Positions 14,001 through 26,800 of a DNA stretch of 64,000 nt are shown here, one piece after another. The translations under genes and the position numbers were made by a program. Position 1 is the stretch's first letter. The number at the start of each line of letters is the position of its first letter. Below the pieces are notes generated by a model. That model was not told the DNA's origin. It did not search any database and was given only the letters and a program-made list of their open reading frames with translations. The stretch is from Chiridota heheva. Taxonomy: Eukaryota; Echinodermata; Holothuroidea; Apodida; Chiridotidae. Location of the stretch: the NCBI GenBank assembly GCA_020152595.1, contig JAIGNY010004486.1, positions 1,416,001 to 1,480,000 on the forward strand, read 5' to 3'.

Positions 14001-17000
14001 GAACATTCTCTGCCCATTAGCTCATGTACCTTATTGAGATGGAGGTAGAACCTGCACCTTACATGAACATTCTCTGCCCATTAGCTCATGTATCTTATTG
14101 AGATGGGGTAGAACCTGCACCTTACATGAACATTCTATGCCCATTAGCTTATGTACCTTATTGAGATGGGGTAGAACCTGCACCATACATGAACATTCTC
14201 TGCCCATCAGCTCATGTACCTTATTGAGATGGAGGTAGAACCTGCACCTCACATGAACATTCTCTGCTCATCAGCTCATGTACCTTATTGAGATGGGGTA
14301 GAACCTGCACCTTACATGAACATTCTCTGCTCATCGGCTCATGTACCTTATTGAGATGGGATAGAACCTGCACCATACAAGAACATTCTCTGCCCATTAG
14401 CTCATGTACCTTATTGAGATGGGGTAGAACCTGCACCTTACATGATCATTCTCTGCCCATTAGCTCATGTACCTTATTAAGATGGGATAGAACCTGCACC
14501 TTACATGAACATTCTCTGCTCATCAGCTCATGTACCTTATTGAGATGGAGGTAGAACCTGCACCTTACATGAACATTCTCTGCCCATTAGCTCATGTACC
14601 TTATTCAGATGGGGTAGAACCTGCACCTTATATGAACATTCTCTGCCCATTAGCTCATGTACCTTATTGCGATGGGGTAGAACCTGTACCTTATATGAGC
14701 ATTCTCTGCCCATTAGCTCATGTACCTTATTGAGATGAGGTAGAACCTGCACCTTACATGAACATTCTCTGCCCATTAGCTCATGTACCTTATTCAGATG
14801 GGGTAGAACCTGCACCTTACATGAACATTCTCTGCCCATTAGCTCATGTACCTTATTGAGATGGGGTAGAACCTGTACTTTACATGAACATTCTCTGCCC
14901 ATTAGCTCGTGTACCTTATTGAGATGGGGTAGAACTTGCACCTTACATGAACATTCTCTGCCCATTAGCTCATGTACCTTATTGAGATGGAGTAGAACCT
15001 GCACTCACATGAACATTCTCTGCTCATCAGCTCATGTATCTTATTGAGATGGGATAGAACCTGCACCTTACATGAACATTCTCTGCCCATTAGCTCATGT
15101 ACCTTATTTAGATGGGGTAGAACCTGCACTCTTACATGAACATTCTCTGCTCATCAGCTTATGTACCTTATTTAGATGGGGTAAAACCTGCACCTTACAT
15201 GATCATTCTCTGCCCATTAGCTCATGTACCTTATTGAGATGGGGTAGAACCTGCACCTACATGAACATTCTCTGCTCATCAGCTCATGTACCTTATTGAG
15301 ATGGGATAGAACCTGCACCTTACATGAACATTCTCTGCCCATTAGCTCATGTACCTTATTTAGATGGGGTAGAACCTGCACCTTACATGAACATTCTCTG
15401 CTCATCAGCCCATGTACCTTATTGAGATGTGGTAGAACCTGCACCTTACATGAACATTCTCTGCTCATCGGCTCGTGTACCTTATTGAGATGGGGTAGAA
15501 CCTGCACCTTACATGAACATTCTCTGCTCATCAGCTCATGTACCTTATTGAGATGGAGGTAGAACCTGCACCTTACATGAACATTCTCTGCTCATCATCT
15601 TATGTACCTTATTGAGATGGAGTAGAACCTGCACCATACATGAACATTCTCTGCCCATTAGCTCATGTACCTTATTGAGATGGAGGTAGAACCTGCACCT
15701 TACATGAACATTCTCTGCCCATTAGCTCATGTATCTTATTGAGATGGGGTAGAACCTGCACCTTACATGAACATTCTATGCCCATTAGCTTATGTACCTT
15801 ATTGAGATGGGGTAGAACCTGCACCATACATGAACATTCTCTGCCCATCAGCTCATGTACCTTATTGAGATGGAGGTAGAACCTGCACCTCACATGAACA
15901 TTCTCTGCTCATCAGCTCATGTACCTTATTGAGATGGGGTAGAACCTGCACCTTACATGAACATTCTCTGCTCATCGGCTCATGTACCTTATTGAGATGG
16001 GATAGAACCTGCACCATACAAGAACATTCTCTGCCCATTAGCTCATGTACCTTATTGAGATGGGGTAGAACCTGCACCTTACATGATCATTCTCTGCCCA
16101 TTAGCTCATGTACCTTATTAAGATGGGATAGAACCTGCACCTTACATGAACATTCTCTGCTCATCAGCTCATGTACCTTATTGAGATGGAGGTAGAACCT
16201 GCACCTTACATGAACATTCTCTGCCCATTAGCTCATGTACCTTATTCAGATGGGGTAGAACCTGCACCTTATATGAACATTCTCTGCCCATTAGCTCATG
16301 TACCTTATTGCGATGGGGTAGAACCTGTACCTTATATGAGCATTCTCTGCCCATTAGCTCATGTACCTTATTGAGATGGGGTAGAACCTGCACCTTACAT
16401 GAACATTCTCTGCCCATTAGCTCATGTACCTTATTCAGATGGGGTAGAACCTGCACCTTATATGAACATTCTCTGCCCATTAGCTCATGTACCTTATTGA
16501 GATGGGGTAGAACCTGTACTTTACATGAACATTCTCTGCCCATTAGCTCGTGTACCTTATTGAGATGGGGTAGAACTTGCACCTTACATGAACATTCTCT
16601 GCCCATTAGCTCATGTACCTTATTGAGATGGAGTAGAACCTGCACTCACATGAACATTCTCTGCTCATCAGCTCATGTACCTTATTGAGATGGAGGTAGA
16701 ACCTGCACTCACATGAACATTCTCTGCCCATTAGCTCATGTACCTTATTGAGATGGGGTAGAACCTGCACTTTACATGAACATTCTCTGCTCATCAGCTT
16801 ATGTACCTTATTTAGATGGGGTAAAACCTGCACCTTACATGATCATTCTCTGCCCATTAGCTCATGTACCTTATTGAGATGGGGGTAGAACCTGCACCTT
16901 ACATGAACATTCTCTGCTCATCAGCTCATGTACCTTATTTAGATGGGGTAGAACCTGCACCTTACATGAACATTCTCTGCCCATTAGCTCATGTACCTTA

Positions 17001-20000
17001 TTTAGAGGGGGTAGAACCTGCACCTTACATAAACATTCTCTGCTCATCAGCCCATGTACCTTATTGAGATGGAGGTAGAACCTGCACCTTACATGAACAT
17101 TCTCTGCTCATTAGCTCATGTACCCTATTGAAATGGGGTAGAACCTGCACCTTACATGAACATTCTCTGCTCATCAGCTCATGTACCTTATTGAGATGGA
17201 GGTAGAACCTGCACCTTACATGAACATTCTCTGCTCATCATTTTATGTACCTTATTGAGATGGAGTAGAACCTGCACCATACATGAACATTCTCTGCCCA
17301 TCAGCTCATGTACCTTATTGAGATGGAGGTAGAACCTGCACCTTACATGAACATTCTCTGCCCATTAGCTCATGTATCTTATTGAGATGGGGTAGAACCT
17401 GCACCTTACATAAACATTCTATGCCCATTAGCTTATGTACCTTATTGAGATGGGGTAGAACCTGCACCATACATGAACATTCTCTGCCCATCAGCTCATG
17501 TACCTTATTGAGATGGAGGTAGAACCTGCACCTTACATGAACATTCTCTGCCCATTAGCTCATGTATCTTATTGAGATGGGATAGAACCTGCACCTTACA
17601 TGAACATTCTATGCCCATTAGCTTATGTACCTTATTGAGATGGGGTAGAACCTGCACCTTACATGAACATTCTCTGCCCATCAGCTCATGTACCTTATTG
17701 AGATGGGGTAGAACCTGCACCTTACATGAACATTCTCTGCCCATCAGCTCATGTACCTTATTGAGATGGGGTAGAACCTGCACCTTACATGAACATTCTC
17801 TGCCCATCAGCTCATGTACCTTAGATGTCCAAATGAATTTTCATTTGATAGAAATACATGAAGAGTTATTTTGTATCTGCAATGATGACATCACACTTTG
17901 ACACTGCAAGCCGCTTTTCAACACACTGGTGGTGAAATCTTTGAAATGCAATAACTGCTAAATGGAAGAAGTTATCAACATTTTTTTCATCCATCAATTT
18001 GTGTCTTTGACTAAAACCCTATCCCCTCCCTTCAGCTTACGCATTAAATCAGACATCTTCCATCTCTGCATCAACCCCACCACTCTCGGCACCTTCTCCT
18101 GGCCCTCTTTTCCTCCTTGGGCCACCCCCCTCCCTTCTGTCCACCTGGGCCTCTCCACTCATCACAAAGCTCAAACTCATCCTAACCTCTTCATCAATCT
18201 CCACAACCAAGTCAAAGACCAACTCTCAAATTACACCTCCATTTATACTGATGGGTCCAAGGAGGGCAACAAGACAACTGCTGCTGCGGTAATCCAAGAC
18301 ATCACCCTCAGTAGCAGACTTCCCGACTACTCATCCATCTTTTCAGCTGAGGCTAAGGCCATTCTCCTTGCCCTCAACTTTATTGAGTACTCCCCGCTCA
18401 GCCACTTTGTTATTTTCTCCGACTCAAAGGCTGTTCTTACTTCTTTACTCAATCTTAAATGGGATAACCTCACATGCCACCTCCTCCGCAAACTCCTTTC
18501 TCCCACCCTCTGCAGGAAAAGTATTCTTTTCTTCTGGATACCCAGCCATGTTGGCATCCCGGGTAATGACAGGGCTGATGCAGCCGCTAAGCTTGCCCTC
18601 ACCCTCCTCCCTGCCCCTTTTCCCAAAACCCTCTCTGACATCAAACCGCTTATCGCTTCCCTTGTTCGTGACCACTGGCATACCTCATGGAACTCCCAAA
18701 TTGATAACAAACTCCATGTCATCCAGCCCACAATTCCGATCAAAGCCACCATCAACAACCTCTCTCGTATGGACAACGTTCATATTACCCGTCTTAGAAT
18801 TGGTCACACTCATCTCACCCACTCCCACCTCCTTATTGACTCCCGCCAACCCCTCTGCAATAATTGCCATTGCACCCTCACAATCCATCACGTTCTCCTT
18901 GCTTGCCCCCTGTACAACCTTCCCAGAGCTTCCCTCGCTTCCTACAACTCAATTGCTGAGTTCTTTTAGAGAAATCCTCCGGATAAAATTATCTCCTTCC
19001 TTCATCATGCCTTCCTCTACGACCATATTTAATTCTCCTCTTGCACCCCCTCTCTACTTTGTTTTTGTTTCAACCATGCACCTCCCCTCACGATCACAGC
19101 TTTCTGACCTTTTGTTCTTAAATTTCTCTCATTCTCCCCCTGTTTCCTTTACTTCCTACCTTTAGAATGATCTGACCTCTCAGGCACATTTTGACCTTAG
19201 TTGTTGTGGTGCCGTTAAGCCATCATCAAACAAACAAACAAATTCAATAGTCTTCTATCATATCAATGGAAATTCTGAAGAAAACTTCTTGAAAGAATGT
19301 TTATTTTATTCCTAGCATGCGTATTTCAAGGATAAAAAAGCAATAGTAACTTATTCCTCTTTGATTTTATTCTAGCAAAACCACTACCTTTTAAATCTCT
19401 GTTTTTTGCAGATATGTTGGTTGCGTAGGGGGATGTGATATTGACTTGAAGGAGGCGTTAGATCTTAATCTTAGTTATTTACGAACACCAACAGGCACCA
19501 CTCAAAGTTCCAATTCAGGTATGAAATTATTAATTATTATGCCGTTGTGCACTGATAAAAGTTTTTCTCTTTTGTTGACCTTGTAAGATAAAAGAGGATA
19601 GTTTTAGCCGATGTAAATTACAGTTCTAATTGCATTAAATACACTGCATTATAAACATATTTATATCTTGAAAATCAGGGTAAGCACCAGTCCTAGGAGC
19701 CTTATTGCTCGGATGGATTTAACATAACTAACTTGAAGGGAGACAGGTGATTCACTTGGTAAAGCACTCAACTAAGGTGGCAGAGGTTCCAGTTTTGAGT
19801 TGCGAAATTCAACTAGGAGGGTTTTTATCCACAGCCTTGCAGACATCATATGGGCATGACCTGTAGACATTTGCATAATCTGCAGACATCATGGGCATGA
19901 CCTGCAGACATCATGGACATGACCTGCAGACATCATGGGCATGACCTGCAGACATGAGCATGACCTGCAGACATGTGCATGACCTGCAGACATGGGCATG

Positions 20001-20803
20001 ACCTGCAGACATCATGGGCATGACCTGCAGACATTATGGGCATGACCTGCAGACGTCATGGGCATGACCTGCAGACATCATGGGCATGACCTGCAGACAT
20101 CATGGGCATGACCTGCAGACATGGGCATGACCTGCAGACATGGGCATGACCTGCAGACATGGGCATGACCTGCAGACGTCATGGGCATGACCTGCAGACA
20201 TGGGCATGACCTGCTCCCCATCCAGCCTTTGAGAGAAGTGGACAATGGTTGGATGGTGCTCACCATCCCTCAGATGAGGAGGTTAAGTGGTGGTCCTAAC
20301 GCAGGACAGTCACCCCTGACTTGATCTCTGTACACTATTCAAGAAGAGAAGCGTGAAACATCCCGCTCCATTCAAGTCCATGGTGCTGATTTCGAGCTGC
20401 TGCCTGAGAATATGACTGGCCATTACAAAGCGCTTTGAGTATGCATTGTGTGTAGAGAAGCACTGTTTGAGAACTCAGTATTGTAATAGAAGGTATTCAT
20501 TTTGGCAATTACGGATTGGTGTTTTCAAAATTTTGATTTAGGGCTTTCCAAGCATCTGGTTTTCTACATTTGCTTACAGGTTATTCTCGGACAAATTCAA
20601 CTCGATCGTCTTCCCAAAACTCAACTCGATCTTCAGGTTCATCAGGTTATCAGTCATTTACCCAGAACAGCAAGACGCCCGGTACATTACCCAGAGGAGG
20701 AGGTGTTGGTAGAGGAAGGGGTCGAGGGTCAAGTCAAGGGTCATCTCATTCATTCAGTAATTCAGCCACTCAGAACAGACCTCCCCTGACTCAAGTTGGG
20801 TAG

Positions 20804-20897
<94 letters not shown>

Positions 20898-23800
20898 AAA
20901 AAATGTGTGTTGAAAGACTATTAAAGAAACAAGTTCCTGTAAACCACCTTTCAACCAGGCGTGGGCCAACCCAATGGTTGTTTGATCCAAATTAATCCAA
21001 GATTAGAAGAATGTTTGTGTGATTGTGATAAAAAAATGTTGCTTTTACTAAGCAGACCCCCTGTACAAACAAATAAAGAAACATAAGATAATGAATAAGA
21101 GTAGGAAACTCACGTATATAGGAAGAATAAATACATATAAGAGTAAAGTACACATTCAAGTACAATTTCTATATATTTTTTTGAAAATTAATTGCCCCTT
21201 TAGAAATTATTGGAAACATGTATTTTTTTTTTTTTTTTTTTTTTTTAGATGTGGTAAAACATGCACTTTACCGCCTCTCAATAGGTAAAAAGTTCTAGAA
21301 ATTTTGCTGAAAGGATCAGAAATTTTGCTAAAAGGTCCAGATTTTGAGGCGAATACCATTGTTTTTTGCTCTTTAGTAAAATTTTGTCACCGGAACAATT
21401 TAATAAATGCTATTTTAAAATTTGTGAAAAGTTTCTGTTTCATGATCCTCGAATCCCAAAAACTAGTACATCAAATCGCTTATCGCTTTCCTTGTTCGGG
21501 ACCGCTGGCAAACCTCATGGAAGTCCCAATTTGATAACAAACTCCATGTCATCCAGCCCACAATTCCGATCAAAGCCACCATCAGCAACCTCTCTCGTAT
21601 TGACAACGTTCATATTACCCGTCTTAGAATTGGTCACACTCATCTCACCCACTCCAACCTCCTTATTGGCTCCCCCCAACCCCTCTGCAACAATTGCCAT
21701 TGCACCCTCACAATCCATCACGTTCTCCTCGCTTGCCCCCTGTACAACCTCTTCAGAGCTTCCCTCGCTTCCTACAACTCAATTGCTGAGTTCTTTCAGA
21801 AAAATCCTCCAAATAAAATTATCTCCCTCCTTCATCATGCCTCCCTTTACGACCATATTTAATTCTCCTCTTCCACCCCCTCTCTACTTTGTTTTGTGTC
21901 AACCATGCACCTCCCCTCACGATCACAGCTTTCTGACCTTTTGTCCTTAAATTTCTCTCATTCTCCCCCTGTTTCCTTTACTTCCTACCTCTAGAATGAT
22001 CTGACCTCTCAGGCACAATTTGACCTTAGTTGTTGTGGTGCCGTTAAGCTTCATCGAACAAACAAACAAACACCCCTGTATCCTATCAATTAAGCTCGTA
22101 CACCCCTGTATCCTATCAATTAAGCTAGTACACCCCTGTATCTTATCAATTAAGCTAGTACACCCCTGTATCCTATCAAAGCTAGTACACCCCTGTATTC
22201 TATCAATTAAGCTAGTACACCCTGTATCCTATTAAAAGCTAGTACACCCCTGTATCCAATCAAAAGCTAATACACCCCTGTATCCTATCAATTAAGCTAG
22301 TAAACCCTGTATCCTATCAAAAGCTAATACACCCCTGTATCCTATCAATTAAGCTAGTACACCCTTGTATACTATCAATTAAGCTAGTACACCCCTGTAT
22401 CTTGTCAATTAAGCTAGTACACCCCTGTATCCTATCAGTTGAGCTAGTAAACCCTGTATCCTATCAAAAGCTAGTACACCCCTGTATTCTATCAATTAAG
22501 CTAGTACACCCTGTATCCTATTAAAAGCTAGTACACCCCTGTATCCAATCAAAAGCTAATACACCCCTGTATCCTATCAATTAAGCTAGTACACCCCTGT
22601 ATTCTATCAATTAAGCTAGTACACCCGTGTATCCTATCAAAAGCTAGTACACCCATGTATTCTATCAATTAGGCTAGTACACCCTTGTATCTTATTAATT
22701 AAGCTAGTACACCCTTGTATACTATCAATTAAGCTAGTACACCCCTGTATCCTATCAAAAGCTAGTACACCCCTGTATCCTATCAATTAAGCTAGTACAC
22801 CCCTGTATTCTATCAATTAAGCTAGTACACCCATGTATCGTATCAATTAAGCTAGTATACCCATGTATCCTATCGAAAGCTGGTACACCCCTGTATCCTA
22901 TCAAATAAGCTAGTACACCCCTGTATCCTATTAATTTTGTACTTCAAATTTAGTTGTTGATGACTTCTATAACATCAATGTGTATGTATAAGTTTTAGAC
23001 ATACTTTAATAGTCGTATACAGCTGCGCCCCTTCAAGCTACAAGGCAAAATATTCAAGACCAATGGGCTTGCATAAGAAAATGAAAGGCTATTTAACTGA
23101 TGACGTCACAATTTTCATATTTTTGAAACAATGCCCAAACTTTCATCAGCCGAAATTCAATATCCAAAGAAGCCATTTCACAATTTAATCTAGTCAGAAT
23201 TATTGCTTTTTTCAATATGATATTTAACAGAAAGCTGTTATAGCTGTCTATAGACCTTGAAAGGAATATTCCCGCAAATTTTCATTTTAATATATATGAT
23301 AGAGGACTATACAAGAAACAATTTGATATCTTTTCCATTTAGTACTTGTTGCATTTCAAAGATTGCACAAGTTTGTTGAAATGTGACCTCGCAGTGTAAA
23401 ATGTGATGTCATAAAGGCATATCCTAGACAACTCTTGTATTTTTTAAATAAAAAAATGTTTTTCCTTTACTTAGAGTGTAAGGTTCATTAGCAGATGGGC
23501 CAAGCAAGTTGTTATAAAGTGTGTGTTACCCCATCTCAATAAATTAAAAATGCATCCAGTAGTTTACAAAGAGGCAATTAATTTTAGAAGACATACACAA
23601 AAATTGTCTTGGAACTGCGTTTATTACATCACACTGTACACTGTGAGGTCACTTTCCAACATACACTTGCCCAATCTTTAAAATGCAATACCTCCTAAAT
23701 GGAAAAAGATATGAGCATGATTGTACACCAGATTGTTTCTGTTATAGTCCTCTCATATATATCAAAACAAAAAATAATATATTCTTTCAAACGAAGCAGA

Positions 23801-26800
23801 TGAAAATGATTTGCGGAATTTATTATTCTTACACAGTTAGTATAAAAACTTTTTAACAATTTATTTTTCAAGTTTCCTGGGTGGAGGACCTACGAGTGAC
23901 AATGCCGTCGTCTGTAATTGTGGCGCTGATGCTGTACAGTTAACAGTCAGGAAAGAGGGACCAAATACAGGTATGTTTCTTATAAAGAAGTAATCTGCAG
24001 TTTTGTATCAAGGACTTGTTTGATTCACTTTTAGGAGGGAATGTCAGGGAACGAAAGAGCAAAAGTCGATTCATTACAAAGTATGTGCCACCAGACATCC
24101 ATTAGACCTTTTCAAACCGATTTTAGCTGAATAACTACAGTACTTTAACCAATCAATAGCTGGGAGAATTTTCTCTTTCTCACCCAACCAATTGGCTGCT
24201 GGGGAATTTTCCCTTTATTACCCACCCAATCAGCTGCTGCGAAATTTTCCTTTTGTTACCCACCCAATCAGCTGCTGGGAAATTTTCTCTTTGTTACCTA
24301 ACCAATCAGCTCTGCTGGGAAATTTTCCCTTTATTACCCACCCAATAAGCTGCTGGGAAATTTTCCTTTTGTTACCCACCCAATCAGTTGCTGGGGAATT
24401 TTCTCTTTGTTACCCAACTAATCAGCTGCTGGGAAATTTTCCCTTTATTACCCACCCAATCAGCTGCTGGAAAATTTTCCTTTTGTTACCCACCCAATCA
24501 GCTGCTGGAAAATTTTCCCTTTGTTGCCCACCCAATCAGCTGCTGGGGAATTTTCTCTTTGTTACCCAACCAATCAGTTCTGCTGGGAAATTTTCCCTTT
24601 ATTACCCACCCAATCAGCTGCTGGAGGAGTCCTTTTGTTATCCAACCAATCAACTGCTGGGGAATTTTTCCTTTATCACCCATCCAATCAGCTGCTGGAG
24701 GAGTCCTTTTGTTATCCAACCAATCAACTGAAGATGCTGGGAGGAAATGTTGTAAGCACCACTGCATGTGTATCATCTTCATGTATGATACACATGATTG
24801 GAAAGCATTTTTTAATAAGCTTGGTCCTATGCCATGCATAAATTGTGCAAATGGCCAAGAATCCCCCAGTATTTGATTGCTTGATAAGGTGCCCCCATGT
24901 GACATTATTTAATTAGTTTTTCTGGAAATGTAGATTTGAAAACATCAATTGAGCACTTTTCTTTCAGAATCATCAAATTTGTTTTAAAAACTTGTGGTAG
25001 ATGAATAAAAACAATGCAATTAAGAAGTCTGAGAGGTCTGCTTGTTCATACATGACCAATGTTTGTATTAGGACATGAAACTTTAAATAGCTTTAAACGT
25101 TAGCCAATTTCGGGATTTTTGTAGTTTTGTATGGATTCTCTAAATAATTCAGCTAATGTTGCCTGTACTTGTCATTGTGCTAATGTTGCCTGTACTTGTC
25201 ATTGTGCTAATGTTGCCTGTACTTGTCATCGTGCTAATGTTGCCTGTACTTGTCATTGTGCTAATGTAGCCTATACTTGTCATTCAGCTAATGTTGCCTG
25301 TACTTATCATTGTGCTAATGTTGCCTGTACTTGTCATTGTGCTAATGTTGCCTGTACTTATCATTGTGCTAATGTTGCCTGTACTTGTCATTGTGCTAAT
25401 GTTGCCTGTGCTTGTCATTCAGCTAATGTAGCCTGTACTTGTCATTCAGCTAATGTTGCCTATACTTGTCATTGTGCTAATGTTGCCTATACTTGTCATT
25501 CAGCTAATGTTGCCTGTGCTTGTCATTCAGCTAATGTTGCCTGTACTTGTCATTCAGCTAACGTTGCCTGTTCTTGTCATTGTGCTAATGTTGCCTGTAC
25601 TTGTCATTGTGCTAATGTAGCCTGTACTTGTCATTGTGCTAATGTTGCCTGTGCTTGTCATTGTGCTAATGTAGCCTGTGCTTGTCATTCAGCTAATGTT
25701 GCCTGTACTTGTCATTGTGCTAATGTTGCCTGTGCTTGTCATTCAGCTAATGTTGCCTGTACTTGTCATTGTGCTAATGTTGCCTGTACTTGTCATTGTG
25801 CTAATGTTGCCTGTGCTTGTCATTGTGCTAATGTTGCCTATACTTGTCATTGTGCTAATGTTGCCTGTACTTATCATTGTGCTAATGTAGCCTGTACTTG
25901 TCATTGTGCTAATGTTGCCTGTGCTTGTCATTCAGCTAATGTTGCCTGTACTTGTCATTGAGCTAATGTTGCCTGTACTTGTCATTCAGCTAATGTTGCC
26001 TGTACTTGTCATTGTGCTAATGTTGCCTGTACTTGTCATTCTGCTAATGTTGCATGTACTTGTCATTCAGCTAATGTTGCCTGTACTTGTCATTCAGCTA
26101 ATGTTGCCTGTACTTGTCATTGTGCTAATGTTGCCTGTACTTATCATTGTGCTAATGTAGCCTGTACTTGTCATTGTGCTAATGTTGCCTGTGCTTGTCA
26201 TTCAGCTAATGTTGCCTGTACTTGTCATTGAGCTAATGTTGCCTGTACTTGTCATTCAGCTAATGTAGCCTGTACTTGTCATTGTGCTAATGTTGCCTGT
26301 ACTTGTCATTGTGCTAATGTTGCATGTACTTGTCATTCAGCTAATGTTGCCTGTACTTGTCATTCAGCTAACGTTGCCTGTACTTGTCATTGTGCTAATG
26401 TTGCCTGTACTTCTCATTGTGCTAATGTAGCCTGTACTTGTCATTGTGCTAATGTTGCCTGTACTTATCATTGTGCTAATGTAGCCTGTACTTGTCATTG
26501 TGCTAATGTTGCCTGTACTTGTCATTGTGCTAATGTTGCCTATACTTGTCATTCAGCTAATGTTGCCTATACTTGTCATTGTGCTAATGTTGCCTGTACT
26601 TGTCATTGAGCTAATGTTGCCTGTGCTTGTCATTCAGCTAATGTTGCCTGTACTTGTCATTGAGCTAATGTTGCCTGTGCTTGTCATTCAGCTAATGTTG
26701 CCTGTACTTGTCATTCAGCTAATGTTGCCTGTACTTGTCATTGAGCTAATGTTGCCTGTGCTTGTCATTCAGCTAATGTTGCCTGTACTTGTCATTGTGC

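Larger units (their letters stand above)
8690..17985. mobile_element. Foldback/MITE element enlarged by two internal minisatellites
   Basis: The sequence between the two arrays (10673-10810) and after the second (17824-17985) are inverted repeats of each other: TTGAAAGATTTCCCC...TTGCAGTGTACAGTGTGATG on the left, against the reverse complement of CATCACACTTTGACACTGCA...GGTGAAATCTTTGAAATGCA on the right. The same terminal sequences flank the compact 0.57-kb element at 23258-23832. The left inverted repeat is itself inflated by the 36-bp array and the centre by the 64-bp array. A LINE was inserted at the right edge. The element is non-autonomous, with no transposase sequence. Confidence 0.75.

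Noticed and set aside
18010..18969. Host ribonuclease H gene
   Set aside because: The flanking C-terminal Cys/His region, the 3' UTR with (AAAC)n tail, and further copies nearby show that it is LINE ORF2.
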